DNA from: Actinopolyspora halophila DSM 43834
GTDB lineage: Bacteria; Actinomycetota; Actinomycetes; Mycobacteriales; Pseudonocardiaceae
NCBI RefSeq assembly: GCF_000371785.1
Contig: NZ_AQUI01000002.1
Span: forward strand, 962,590-1,026,589
Direction: 5' to 3'
Length of the DNA: 64,000 bases
The position numbers and the translations under genes were made by a program. Of the stretch, positions 17,997 to 26,924 are shown piece after piece. The notes under the pieces are model-generated. The model was not told the DNA's origin, ran no database searches, and worked only from the letters and a program-made list of their open reading frames with translations. Numbering within the stretch: the stretch's first letter is position 1; each line of letters opens with the position of its first letter.

Positions 17997-20363
17997 GTGC
18001 TCGCACTGGTGGTTGCACACCTGTTCGTGTCGCTCGTGCTGCCCGGACCGGCCGGTCGGCACACCCGGCTCGCGTTCGGTGCGGCGGCGCTTCCGCCCGC
18101 GGCTGCCCTGGGATGGGTGCTCGCCCACTCCCGCGCCGTGCTGTCCGGTGCGGGGCCGGTGGAGGTGGTGAACTGGGCGGGAACGCTCGGCCTGGGGTTC
18201 GCTTTCCGCCTGGACGCCCTGGCGTTGGTCATGACCCTGCTGGTCTCGGGAATCGGCGTGCTCGTGCTGCTCTACGCGGGGTGGTACTTCGAGCGGGGAA
18301 GCGGCGACGCGAGACGTTCGGCCCCGCTGCTGCTGGCCTTCGCCGGGGTGATGCTCGGGCTGGTACTGGCCGACGACCTGCTCACCCTCTACGTGTTCTG
18401 GGAACTGACCACGATCTGCTCGTTCCTGCTCGTCGGGCAGTCCGGTGTGACCAGGGAGTCCCGCAGGTCCTCCCTGCAGGCCCTGCTGGTGACGGCCCTG
18501 GGTGGACTCGTGATGCTGCTCGGCTTCATCGTGCTGGGGGAGGCGGGCGGCAGCTACCGCATCTCCGAACTGGCCGAGAACCCGCCCACGGGAGCGCCGC
18601 TGTCCGTCGCCGCCGGACTGATCCTGGCCGGGGCCTTGACGAAGTCGGCCCAGCTCCCCTTCCACAACTGGCTGCCCGCCGCGATGGTCGCGCCGACGCC
18701 GATCAGTACCTATCTGCACGCGGCTTCCATGGTCAAGGCAGGCGTCTTCCTGATCGCCAGGCTGACACCGGTGCTGGCCGGGGTGGACTTCCTGCCCGGG
18801 GTGACGGCCGTGTTCGGGATCGCCACCATGCTCGTGGCCGGGTGGCGCGCCCTGCGGGAGAACGACCTGAAGCTGCTGCTGGCCTACGGCACGGTCAGCC
18901 AGCTCGGATTCATGACCGTGCTGGCAGGCTCCGAGAGCTACACCGGCTCGCTGGCCGTTGCCACGATGCTGCTGGCGCACGGCACTTTCAAGGCGACCCT
19001 CTTCTTGGCCACCGGCATAGTGGACCACCAGGCAGGCACCAGGGACATCCGTGAACTGTCCGGAGTGGGCGGCAGGCTGCCGTGGGTGACGACCGTGTCC
19101 GTGATGGCCGCGATGTCCATGGCCGGGTTGCCACCCATGGTCGGGTTCGTGGCCAAGGAGACGGCTTTCGAGACGTTCCTCGGCGGCGGCGCCGAGGCGG
19201 CGGTCGAGGTAGGACTGGTCCTCGGCTCGATGCTGACCGTGGCCTACAGCGCGCGGATGCTGTGGGGAGCGTTCGCGGTCAAACCGGGAGTGCGGCGCAA
19301 CGAGGTCGACCCCACCCCGGCCGCACTGTGGATACCGACCGCCGTGACGGCACTCGGTTGTCTGGCCCTCGGCGTCGGTTACCCGCTGACCGACGCGCTC
19401 ACCTCCGCCTACGCCGAACGGATCGCGGGCCACGAGGGGGAGTACCACCTCGGCCTGTGGCACGGCTTCACCCCACCGCTGGTTTTCTCCGTGCTCACAC
19501 TGCTCGGCGGGCTCACCCTGTTCGCCCTCAACACGAGGCTGAACAGGAAGCGCGAGCTGTTGCCGGTGGGTATGAGCGCGCAGCGCGGTTACGAACGGGT
19601 GATGGGCTCACTGGAACGGGTGGCCGTCGGTGTGACGGGGCGTATTCAGGTCGGCTCGCTGCCCACCTACCTCGCGATCATTCTGCTCACCGTGCTGGTC
19701 GTTCCCGGGGCGGTGCTGCTGTTCAGGGACACTCCGGTGGAGAACCTCCGCTGGTGGGACAGGGCGCTGCAGCTGCCGCTGGCGGTCGTGATCCTGATAG
19801 CGGCGGCCGGGGTCGCCGGGGCGCGGAAGAGGATGACGGCGGTGCTGCTGGTCGGAGTGGTCGGTTACGGCATCGGCGGCATGTTCGTCCTCGGGGGAGG
19901 ACCCGATCTCGCGCTGACCCAGTTCCTGGTGGAGACGCTGACCCTGGTCGCGTTCGTGCTGGTGCTGCGCAGACTGCCCGCCCGCTTCACCGAGACCGAG
20001 TCCTCCCGCTGGGTCCGGGTGCCGAAGGCGCTGCTCTCCGTGGGGGGCGGGGTGTTCGTCGGCTTCGCCTCGCTGATCTTCAGTTCGGCGCGGGACACCG
20101 CCTCCGAGGTCAGCGTGCAGTACCTGGAACACGCGGAGGAGGGGACCTCGGCCACCAACGTGGTGAACGCGATCATCGTCGACTTCCGGGCCTTCGACAC
20201 CGTCGGCGAGATATCCGTCCTCGCGGTCACGGCGACGGGAGTGGCCAGCCTGGTGCTCACCGCACGTTCCTCCCGCAGGAGGAGACACGCCAGGTCCAGA
20301 CGCGACATCGCCGCGACCTCCCCCGGCACGAGCTCCGGCGAACAGGGATCGGAGGTGTCCTGA
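17997..20363 (+). CDS. mrpA: Mrp/Mnh sodium:proton antiporter subunit A
   Basis: About 788 aa, the long form of MrpA. The N-terminal two-thirds is a complex-I ND5/NuoL-like proton channel with about 14 membrane segments, including YVFWELTTICSFLLVG and the lysine-bearing LTKSAQLPFHNWLPAAM. The C-terminal part corresponds to the MbhD/MbhE-type module (GGGPDLALTQFLVETLT). It forms the cation/proton-translocating core of the hetero-oligomeric antiporter. GTG 17997 is preferred over GTG 17991 because GGGAG abuts the latter. First gene of a seven-gene operon; its stop overlaps the mrpB start (TGATG). Confidence 0.92.
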   Translation: MLALVVAHLFVSLVLPGPAGRHTRLAFGAAALPPAAALGWVLAHSRAVLSGAGPVEVVNWAGTLGLGFAFRLDALALVMTLLVSGIGVLVLLYAGWYFERGSGDARRSAPLLLAFAGVMLGLVLADDLLTLYVFWELTTICSFLLVGQSGVTRESRRSSLQALLVTALGGLVMLLGFIVLGEAGGSYRISELAENPPTGAPLSVAAGLILAGALTKSAQLPFHNWLPAAMVAPTPISTYLHAASMVKAGVFLIARLTPVLAGVDFLPGVTAVFGIATMLVAGWRALRENDLKLLLAYGTVSQLGFMTVLAGSESYTGSLAVATMLLAHGTFKATLFLATGIVDHQAGTRDIRELSGVGGRLPWVTTVSVMAAMSMAGLPPMVGFVAKETAFETFLGGGAEAAVEVGLVLGSMLTVAYSARMLWGAFAVKPGVRRNEVDPTPAALWIPTAVTALGCLALGVGYPLTDALTSAYAERIAGHEGEYHLGLWHGFTPPLVFSVLTLLGGLTLFALNTRLNRKRELLPVGMSAQRGYERVMGSLERVAVGVTGRIQVGSLPTYLAIILLTVLVVPGAVLLFRDTPVENLRWWDRALQLPLAVVILIAAAGVAGARKRMTAVLLVGVVGYGIGGMFVLGGGPDLALTQFLVETLTLVAFVLVLRRLPARFTETESSRWVRVPKALLSVGGGVFVGFASLIFSSARDTASEVSVQYLEHAEEGTSATNVVNAIIVDFRAFDTVGEISVLAVTATGVASLVLTARSSRRRRHARSRRDIAATSPGTSSGEQGSEVS

Positions 20364-20932
20364 TGACCGAGCACGAGCACCGGGAGGAGTCCGGCGGGCC
20401 GACTTCCACGGAATCGTGGTTCCGTTCGGACGCTCCCGCCGAGCGGTGGCTGCTCTCCGGGTACAGCCGCGACTCCAGGGAACGGACCATACTGCTCGAG
20501 CTGGTGGTGCGGGTGCTCTTCCCCACCGTGATCGTTTTCTCGCTCTACCTGCTGTTCGCGGGGCACTCCCGCTCGGGGGGCGGGTTCAGCGGCGGCCTGG
20601 TCGCCGGGCAGGCCTTCGTGCTCCGCTACCTGGCCGGGGGGCGGCTGGACGACAGCTCCACGTTCTCGATGCGTCCTCCCGTGCTGATCGGAGTGGGACT
20701 GACCATAGCGGTGCTGATGGGGTTCCTGCCCGTGTTGTTCGGCGGTCTGGTGCTGGAGAGCGGCACCTTCGCCTTCACCGCGCCGCTGCTGGGCAAGATC
20801 AAGCTCGCCAGCAATCTCCTGCTGGACGTCGGGGTCTACCTGTTGATCATCGGTGTGGTGCTGGACCTGCTGCGGACCCTCGGGTCCGGGGTCGAGGCCG
20901 ACATAGCCGCGAGCGGAGAGGAACGACGATGA
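20363..20932 (+). CDS. mrpB: Mrp antiporter subunit B
   Basis: 189 aa MnhB family membrane protein. A hydrophilic N-terminus of about 40 residues precedes four hydrophobic segments; the conserved FAGHSRSGGGFSGGLVAGQ stretch is diagnostic. Its ATG overlaps the mrpA stop by one base and its stop overlaps the mrpC start (ATGA), so translation is coupled. The N-terminal extension (EHEHREESGGPTSTESWF) is longer than in Bacillus MrpB. It is required with the other subunits for sodium/proton exchange. Confidence 0.9.
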   Translation: MTEHEHREESGGPTSTESWFRSDAPAERWLLSGYSRDSRERTILLELVVRVLFPTVIVFSLYLLFAGHSRSGGGFSGGLVAGQAFVLRYLAGGRLDDSSTFSMRPPVLIGVGLTIAVLMGFLPVLFGGLVLESGTFAFTAPLLGKIKLASNLLLDVGVYLLIIGVVLDLLRTLGSGVEADIAASGEERR

Positions 20933-21354
20933 GCAGCGTGAACCTGACGATGGCCATCGTTCTCGGGGGGCTGTACGCGACCGGGTTCTACCTGCTGCTG
21001 CAGCGTTCCCTGATGCGCGTCCTGCTCGGGATCGTGATCCTCGGGCACGGGGCGAACCTGCTGCTCCAACAGGCGGGAGGGGCGCCGGCGGGACGTCCCC
21101 CGATGCTGGGCGAGGCTCCCGTTCAGTCGATGTCCGACCCGCTTCCGCAGGCCATGGCCCTGACCGCGATCGTCATCACCTTCGCCCTGACCACCTTTCT
21201 GCTCGCCCTGGCATACCGGGCCTGGCAGCTGCTCGGCCACGACGAGGTGCAGGACGACGTGGAGGACCGGCGTATCAGGAGGCTGGAAAGCGAGCTGTCC
21301 GAGGGAGAGGCCGCGGAGAACGAGCAGGAGCTGGATTCGGAGGCAACCCGGTGA
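20929..21354 (+). CDS. mrpC: Mrp antiporter subunit C
   Basis: 141 aa NuoK-like subunit with three membrane helices. The family pattern GxYLLLxRxLxRVLLGIxILxHGANLLL is visible near residues 15-50, and the DPLPQAMALTAIVI motif carries the conserved polar helix. A charged 35-residue tail rich in Glu follows. It is coupled to mrpB and mrpD by 4-base overlaps. Confidence 0.92.
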   Translation: MSSVNLTMAIVLGGLYATGFYLLLQRSLMRVLLGIVILGHGANLLLQQAGGAPAGRPPMLGEAPVQSMSDPLPQAMALTAIVITFALTTFLLALAYRAWQLLGHDEVQDDVEDRRIRRLESELSEGEAAENEQELDSEATR

Positions 21355-22889
21355 GTGTGCTGGTCGCGATCCCGGTGCTGCTTCCGCTGGGAGCGGCCGG
21401 ACTCTCGATGGCGTTCGGACGTTTCGCGGACGTGCAGCGCTGGCTCGGTCTGCTGGTGCTCGGCGTGATCGTGGTGGACGCGACAGTGCTGCTCCACATC
21501 GCGGATACGCGCGCCCCGCTCGTGCTGCACCTCGGCGGCTGGGCGGCTCCCGTGGGCATCGCTCTCGTGGCCGACAGGCTGGCCGCGTTGCTGTTGCTGG
21601 TCAGCGTGGTCGTGATGTTCGCCGTGTTGCTCTACTCGATCGGCCAGCGCATCACCGACTACGGGCGCGGCACCTCCAGCACGACCTTCCACCCGATCTA
21701 CCTGGTGCTGTGCGCCGGAGTTTCGCTGGCCTACCTCACAGGGGACCTGTTCAACCTGTTCGTGGCCTTCGAGATCATGCTCGCCGCCTCCTACGTGCTG
21801 ATCACGCGGAGGACCACGGCCAACCGGGTGCGGGCCGGGATGACCTACACGATCGTGAGCCTGTCCTCCTCGGTGTTGTTCTTGACACTGATCGGGCTGG
21901 TCTACTCGGCCACGGGAACGGTCAACCTGGCCGATCTCGCCGCGGAGACGGAGAAGCTGCCCCGGGCGCTGTCGACCGCCCTCGCGTTGCTCATGGTCAT
22001 CGTGTTCGGGGTCAAGTCGGCCATGGTCCCGCTGCATTTCTGGCTGCCGGACAGCTATCCCAACGCGCCTGCCCCGATCACGGCGATCTTCGCCGCGCTG
22101 CTGACCAAGGTCGGCATCTACGCGATGATCCGCACCCAGATCCTGGTCTTCGATCGCGGACCGAGCTGGCGACTGATGCTCGTGCTCGCCCTGGCCACGA
22201 TGCTCGTCGGGGCGCTGGGAGCGCTCGCCCAGAACGACCTGAACCGGTTGCTCTCGTTCCTGCTGGTCAGCCACATCGGCTTCATGCTGTTCGGGCTCGG
22301 TGTGTACGACGTGGCCGGCCTGACGGGAGTGATCCTGTACATAGTGCACCACATCACCGTCCAGGCGGCGCTCTTCCTGGTCAGCGGTCTGGTCACGCGA
22401 TACACGGGCACCGTGGCGCTGAGCAGGATGGGTGGGCTGGTGCGGATCTCGCCGCTGGTGGCGGTCCTGTTCGCCCTGCCCGCGCTCAGTCTGGCCGGTG
22501 TTCCCCCGTTCTCCGGCTTCGTCGCGAAGTTGGCGCTGTTGCAGTCCGGTGTCGGGGTCGGCACCGGCTGGGCTTACGTGGCCGCGGCGGGAGCGGTGCT
22601 GACCAGCCTGCTCACGCTCTACGCGGTGGCTCGCGTGTGGACCAGGGTCTTCTGGGGCCGCACCCGCCTCCCGGAAGGCGATCCGGATCCGACCGACGAG
22701 CTCGTCGTCGGCACGGGGGACACCTCGCGGGCGATGGTCCACGCCACGGGGATGCTGGTGTGCGTGACGGTGCTGGTCGCCGTGCTGGCGGGACCGCTCG
22801 CGGCTGTGAGTGAGCGGGCCGCGGAGGACCTGATCAGTGGTGAGGCCTACAGGACAGCGGTTCTGGAAGGTGGTGGGATCGGTGGCTGA
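21351..22889 (+). CDS. mrpD: Mrp antiporter subunit D
   Basis: 512 aa NuoN/NuoM-like subunit with about 14 membrane helices. Conserved channel elements include the glutamate helix NLFVAFEIMLAASYVL and the lysine helix FGVKSAMVPLHFWLPDSYP. The GTG start overlaps the mrpC stop (GTGA). With MrpA it provides the proton-translocating pathway of the complex. Its final codons overlap the probable mrpE start by 8 bp. Confidence 0.93.
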   Translation: MSVLVAIPVLLPLGAAGLSMAFGRFADVQRWLGLLVLGVIVVDATVLLHIADTRAPLVLHLGGWAAPVGIALVADRLAALLLLVSVVVMFAVLLYSIGQRITDYGRGTSSTTFHPIYLVLCAGVSLAYLTGDLFNLFVAFEIMLAASYVLITRRTTANRVRAGMTYTIVSLSSSVLFLTLIGLVYSATGTVNLADLAAETEKLPRALSTALALLMVIVFGVKSAMVPLHFWLPDSYPNAPAPITAIFAALLTKVGIYAMIRTQILVFDRGPSWRLMLVLALATMLVGALGALAQNDLNRLLSFLLVSHIGFMLFGLGVYDVAGLTGVILYIVHHITVQAALFLVSGLVTRYTGTVALSRMGGLVRISPLVAVLFALPALSLAGVPPFSGFVAKLALLQSGVGVGTGWAYVAAAGAVLTSLLTLYAVARVWTRVFWGRTRLPEGDPDPTDELVVGTGDTSRAMVHATGMLVCVTVLVAVLAGPLAAVSERAAEDLISGEAYRTAVLEGGGIGG

Positions 22890-23493
22890 CCACGCTCGGG
22901 AGCGCCGCTCCCCACGGCGGCGTGGTGAGCACGTCGTCAGCAGGAAGCACCCGTTCGGGCGGCTGGTACGCAGGATTCCGCTGCTGGTGTGGCTGGTGCT
23001 GGTCTGGCTGCTGCTGTGGGGCACCTACGATCCCGGTACCGTCTTCTTCGGGGTGCTGGTGGGGGTGTTGGTCATTGTCACCTTCCCCTCGCCTCCGATC
23101 GCCACCGACATCAGGTTGCGGCCGCTGCGTCTCGTACAGCTGCTGAGCTCCCTCGCCTGGGACCTGATCGCCTCGACCGTCCGTGTTTCCTGGCACGCGG
23201 TGGTCCAGGGGCCGCGGGCGCGGGCGGCCATCGTGGCGGTGACCCTGGTCACCGATTCCGATCACCTGATGGCGATGGTGGCCAACGCGGTGTCGCTGGC
23301 TCCGGGGAACTTCGTGCTGCAGCTCGACCGCGGGAACAGGATCTGCTACGTCTACGCGCTCGGCTGCCACGCGGATCCTTCCGCCCGCGTTCGCGGGGAG
23401 GTGCTCGCGTGGGAGCGCAGGGTGGTCCGTGCGGTGGGCACCGCCGAACAGGTACGCATGGTCGAGCGCGGTTACCGGGGGGAGGGCGATTGA
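22882..23493 (+). CDS. mrpE: Mrp antiporter subunit E
   Basis: 203 aa. A basic N-terminus is followed by two hydrophobic helices (LLVWLVLVWLLLWG and VFFGVLVGVLVIVTF) and a soluble domain with the MrpE patterns VAVTLVTDSDHLMAMVANAVSLAPG and YVYALGCH. GTG 22882 is chosen because GGAAGGTGGTGGG provides a ribosome site; a GTG at 22837 would lie far inside mrpD. Confidence 0.9.
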   Translation: MADHARERRSPRRRGEHVVSRKHPFGRLVRRIPLLVWLVLVWLLLWGTYDPGTVFFGVLVGVLVIVTFPSPPIATDIRLRPLRLVQLLSSLAWDLIASTVRVSWHAVVQGPRARAAIVAVTLVTDSDHLMAMVANAVSLAPGNFVLQLDRGNRICYVYALGCHADPSARVRGEVLAWERRVVRAVGTAEQVRMVERGYRGEGD

Positions 23494-23759
23494 TGGGCGT
23501 GGTGTTCTCGGTCACTTTCGGGATGTTGTGCGTGGCCGGGCTGCTGTCGCTGGTGCGGCTGCTGCGCGGGCGCGGCACCCTGGACCGCATCGTGGCCCTG
23601 GACGTGTTCATAACTCTGATCGTCGCGGCCACCTGCGTCGACATGGGATTGAACCGGGACGGTTCGAACATCGCCCTGGCGGCGGCGTTCGCGCTGCTCG
23701 CGTTCATCGGTTCCGTGAGTGCGGCCCGTCTCGTGGAGCGGAGGGAGTCGCACCGATGA
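23493..23759 (+). CDS. mrpF: Mrp antiporter subunit F
   Basis: 88 aa with three membrane helices. The family core RxxRGxGTLDRIVALDVFITLIV is evident in residues 24-47. Its ATG overlaps the mrpE stop and its stop overlaps the mrpG ATG. MrpF is implicated in cation and bile-salt handling within Mrp complexes of other bacteria. Confidence 0.9.
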   Translation: MGVVFSVTFGMLCVAGLLSLVRLLRGRGTLDRIVALDVFITLIVAATCVDMGLNRDGSNIALAAAFALLAFIGSVSAARLVERRESHR

Positions 23760-24106
23760 ACTGGTTGAATCTGTTCTCCGCGGTGTGTTTGTTGGGCGGA
23801 GCGGCGTCCTGTTTGTTCGGTGCGATAGGCTTGCTCACATTTCCCGATGTGGCCGCGCGACTACAGGCAGCCACGAAACCACAAACGCTCGGGTTGATCC
23901 TCGTGTTGATCGGCAGTGCGGTGCGGTTGGACATCCGGGACGCTTCCGGGCTCATTCTCGTGGGATTGTTCCAGGCGCTGACGGCTCCGGTTCTCGCCCA
24001 GCTCGTGGGGCGCGCGGCTTATCGGGCCGGCAGTGTGCGGGAGGAAACACTGGACGCCGACGACCTGGCGAAGCGGATCAGACGCGAACGCGATCGCACT
24101 TTGTGA
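23756..24106 (+). CDS. mrpG: Mrp antiporter subunit G
   Basis: 116 aa, last gene of the operon. Three membrane helices with the family segment GLLTFPDVAARLQAATKPQTLG; a charged C-terminus (ADDLAKRIRRERDR) follows. It completes a full mrpABCDEFG set, so the antiporter should be functional. A 210-bp gap separates it from the BCCT gene. Confidence 0.9.
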   Translation: MNWLNLFSAVCLLGGAASCLFGAIGLLTFPDVAARLQAATKPQTLGLILVLIGSAVRLDIRDASGLILVGLFQALTAPVLAQLVGRAAYRAGSVREETLDADDLAKRIRRERDRTL

Positions 24107-24315
24107 GTGACGACATTTTCGTGTCTCAACTGAGTATCATTTGCCGCTGTCGTTTCACATACGCAGGGTTGGTGTTTACCGTGGTTCGCTGTGACATGCG
24201 GTTCGCGCTGGGGTAGCCACGCCTGTGGCCGAACGCGTCCGTTGCGATCTTTGGTTGCTTACGGCGCGGTCGGCAATTGTGCCGACACTATGCGCTGGAA
24301 AGGTGACATACGGTA
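24107..24315 (+). promoter_or_regulatory. Leader region of the BCCT transporter with hairpin
   Basis: The gap is more AT-rich than its surroundings. It holds a hairpin GTCGGCA (24269-24275) / TGCCGAC (24280-24286) with an ATTG loop, 29 nt before the ATG. This could be an operator, an attenuator or the end of the mrp transcript. An AAAGG sequence at 24298-24302 is the only ribosome-site candidate, rather far from the ATG. Confidence 0.4.
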
Positions 24316-25974
24316 ATGAAACAGTACTTGAAAGAACACACGAATCCGCCGGTCTTCCTGACTTCGGCGATCGTTGTGGTGGCTTTCGTGCTTTGGGGCG
24401 TGTTCGCTCCGGCCAATCTCAACGAGATAGCCAGCAACGTTAATAGCTTCATCACCACGAACTTCGAGTGGCTCTACATCCTCTCGGCGACCTTCTTCGT
24501 GGTCTTCGTGCTGGCTGTCATGTTCAGCCGTTTCGGCACGATACGACTCGGTCCACCGGAATCCCGTCCCGAATACAGCAACCTCGCCTGGTTCGCGATG
24601 CTGTTCACCGCGGGCATGGGCATCGGCCTGGTGTTCTACGCGGTGAGCGAGCCCATCACGCACTTCACCGGTCCCCCGATCGGTGAGGCGGGAACGCAGG
24701 AGGCCGCCCAGCGTGCGATGAACTTCACGTTCTTCCACTGGGGCGTGCACCCGTGGGCGATCTACATCGTGCTCGGACTCGCACTGGGGTACTTCGCCTT
24801 CCGCAAGGGGCTGCCGCTGCGCCCCTCGGCCGCCTTCTACCCGCTGATCGGCGAGTGGGTCCACCGCTGGCCCGGCTACATCGTCGACGTGCTCGCGGTG
24901 TTCGGCACGCTGTTCGGGCTGGCGACCTCGCTCGGTCTCGGCGGCAGCCAGGTCGGCGCCGGGTTGAACGCGGTGTTCGGCATCGAGAACACCCCGATGC
25001 TGCAGATCATCGTGATCCTGGCGATCACAGCCGTGGCCGTCGTCTCGGTGATGCTCGGCATCGACAAGGGCATCCGGAACCTGTCGCTGATCAACCTGTG
25101 GTTGGCGTTCATCCTGATGCTGTTCGTGTTCTTCTTCGGGAACTCCCTGAACCTGTTGAACATGCTCGCCAGCAACGTCGGCTACTACCTGCAGCACCTG
25201 CCGGAACTGAGCTTCCAGACCTTCCCGAACAACGGCAACGGCACCGCGCAGACCTGGCAGGCGGGCTGGACGCTGTTCTACTGGGGCTGGTGGATCGCCT
25301 GGTCGCCGTTCGTGGGCATGTTCATCGCCCGCATCTCCTACGGCCGCACCATCCGCAACTTCATCGGCGGTGCGCTGTTCGCTCCCGTGGGCGCTTCCTT
25401 CGTGTGGTTGAGCATCTTCGGCAACACCGCGCTGAGCCGGCTGCTGGGCAGCAATGACACCACCAGCGGCGCGCTCGCGGAGGCGGGATCGAACAAGGCG
25501 ATGTTCGTGATGCTGGACGGGCTTCCGGTGAACACGATCGTCTCCACGCTGGCCTCGGTGCTGGCCATCGTCGTCATCGTGCTGTTCTTCGCGACCTCCT
25601 CGGACTCCGGCTCCCTGGTGGTCGACATCCTCACCAACGGTGGCGACCCCAATCCGAAGTGGCAGCAGCGGCTGTTCTGGGCGATCTCGGAAGGCGTTAT
25701 CGCCTGCGTGCTGCTCGGTGCCGGTGCCGTCACGGGGGCCGACGCGCTGAGCGCGCTGCAGACGGCCTCCATCGTCACGGGGCTGCCGTTCGCCGTGGTC
25801 CTGATACTGCTGTGCGTCAGCATCGTCAAGGCGCTCAACCAGGAGCGCCCCAACCTGGTGGCTCCGCGGGAGCCGAGCCCGATACCGGGGATCCGCACGA
25901 GTTCGACGCGGGTCGTCGCGAGCACCGGTGCTCGCGAGGTCGAGAGCGGTGAGGACGCGGACAAGCAGTCCTGA
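24316..25974 (+). CDS. BCCT family betaine/choline/carnitine transporter
   Basis: 552 aa sodium- or proton-coupled carrier with 12 predicted membrane helices, importing compatible solutes such as glycine betaine under osmotic stress. Diagnostic elements are the substrate-gate helix AGMGIGLVFYAVSEP and the aromatic box segment WTLFYWGWWIAWSPFVG, including the family signature GWWIAWSPFVGMFIARIS. The C-terminal tail of about 50 hydrophilic residues is shorter than the BetP osmosensor tail but basic and acidic residues remain. Directly after an Mrp antiporter operon, it suggests a shared salt-tolerance role. A very strong terminator follows. Confidence 0.92.
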   Translation: MKQYLKEHTNPPVFLTSAIVVVAFVLWGVFAPANLNEIASNVNSFITTNFEWLYILSATFFVVFVLAVMFSRFGTIRLGPPESRPEYSNLAWFAMLFTAGMGIGLVFYAVSEPITHFTGPPIGEAGTQEAAQRAMNFTFFHWGVHPWAIYIVLGLALGYFAFRKGLPLRPSAAFYPLIGEWVHRWPGYIVDVLAVFGTLFGLATSLGLGGSQVGAGLNAVFGIENTPMLQIIVILAITAVAVVSVMLGIDKGIRNLSLINLWLAFILMLFVFFFGNSLNLLNMLASNVGYYLQHLPELSFQTFPNNGNGTAQTWQAGWTLFYWGWWIAWSPFVGMFIARISYGRTIRNFIGGALFAPVGASFVWLSIFGNTALSRLLGSNDTTSGALAEAGSNKAMFVMLDGLPVNTIVSTLASVLAIVVIVLFFATSSDSGSLVVDILTNGGDPNPKWQQRLFWAISEGVIACVLLGAGAVTGADALSALQTASIVTGLPFAVVLILLCVSIVKALNQERPNLVAPREPSPIPGIRTSSTRVVASTGAREVESGEDADKQS

Positions 25975-26006
25975 TCCGATCGAACCGTGCGCTCGTGATC
26001 GAGTGA

Positions 26007-26044
26007 GCGGGGCCTCCGGCGGATGCCGGAGGCCCCGCTTTTTT
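26007..26044 (+). terminator. Strong Rho-independent terminator after the BCCT gene
   Basis: A 14-bp perfect stem, GCGGGGCCTCCGGC (26007-26020) / GCCGGAGGCCCCGC (26025-26038), with a GGAT loop is followed by six T. Confidence 0.95.
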
Positions 26045-26184
26045 GAGCGCTACCCTCCTCCGGAGGAGTGACGCGTAGTAGTCGTTCTGGTCCGATTCGG
26101 GCGTTTTTGTTTTCGGCTGATCACTCGTGGTGCTCGCTGTGGTCCAATGGCCACACTTGAGAGTGAGTCCGCTTGGAGGAGCGA

Positions 26185-26625
26185 TTGCCGGCTATGCGAG
26201 ATGCCCGAAGGTCCGACGAGGTCGGTGCGCCCCACCAGGGGGAGACGGTGCGGGCTGAACACCCCCTTTCGTCCGGGGTCCTGTTCGGACTGCTGGCGGC
26301 GTGCTGCGGTCTGCTCCTGGTGCTCGTACCCGGTGTGGCCGCGGCGCACCCCTCCGACAGCGGGCCTCGCACGTCCGCGTCCGCCGGGGCGCGGCCCCCG
26401 CTGTCCTCCGCCGCCGGATACGTGACCCCGGCAGCGGGGCACGGTGCCCGATCCACTCTGGCGAGTCGCGGACCTGCGGAGGACTCCACGGAGGAGTCCT
26501 CCTCCGATCAGGACCGCCGGTACGTCATAGGGGCGGTCGGAGTGGGGCTGATACTGCTCGTGCTGCTGGTCCGGCGGAAGAGGGGCAAGCAGTCCATCGT
26601 GCTGCGTTGGCGCAAGCGCAGCTGA
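26185..26625 (+). CDS. Small exported protein with C-terminal membrane anchor
   Basis: About 146 aa, family not recognised. A hydrophobic segment (VLFGLLAACCGLLLVLVPGVAAAHP) resembles a signal peptide with an Ala-Ala-Ala cleavage site. A low-complexity Ser/Ala/Gly/Glu region of about 75 residues follows. A second helix (YVIGAVGVGLILLVLLV) and a strongly basic tail (RRKRGKQ) end the protein, giving a signal-anchor-tail architecture like a sortase substrate but without an LPxTG motif. TTG 26185 sits 4 nt after GGAGGA; ATG 26194 is an alternative. Confidence 0.6.
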   Translation: MPAMRDARRSDEVGAPHQGETVRAEHPLSSGVLFGLLAACCGLLLVLVPGVAAAHPSDSGPRTSASAGARPPLSSAAGYVTPAAGHGARSTLASRGPAEDSTEESSSDQDRRYVIGAVGVGLILLVLLVRRKRGKQSIVLRWRKRS

Positions 26626-26673
26626 CACGCTTTCGGAACGTCCGCGGCTCGGTTTGCTCGGGTAGTTCTGATG

Positions 26674-26773
26674 AGCCGAACCTCGGTCGGGGGCTCACCG
26701 CGGCCAGGCCCGACATCGGGTAGCGACCTACACAACGTCAGGCCTTGCCTGCGAGACCCGAGACTGAGAACCC
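26674..26773 (+). repeat. Loop-conserved hairpin repeat, copy A
   Basis: An imperfect long hairpin whose apical part GACATCGGGTAGCGACCTAC plus ACAACGTC (26712-26739) matches the loops of the copies at 30029, 38988 and 52543. The stem arms, including CTCGGTC and GACTGAG, are more degenerate than in the other copies. Confidence 0.6.
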
Positions 26774-26912
26774 CCGGCGGTGCCGGGTGCGTGGGTGGGT
26801 GAAAGCGGTCGCGCCGCTTGACCGACAACCGACCCGGCCGAGCGGGCGCTCGCCGATCCGCGCGGGCACTTAACAGAACTCACGGTCTGTTTTGCGTGAA
26901 TTTTCCGTCACT

Positions 26913-26924
26913 TGGACTAGACCT
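26913..26924. promoter_or_regulatory. dre-like site upstream of the M20 amidohydrolases
   Basis: TGGACTAGACCT matches 10 of 12 positions of the DasR operator core TGGTCTAGACCA found before the chitinase. It lies 313 bp before the amidohydrolase start. Function is uncertain. Confidence 0.3.

Noticed and set aside
17844-19463. 539-codon minus-strand frame opposite mrpA
   Set aside because: His/Gln/Gly-rich shadow of membrane-protein codons; MrpA is clearly the coding strand.
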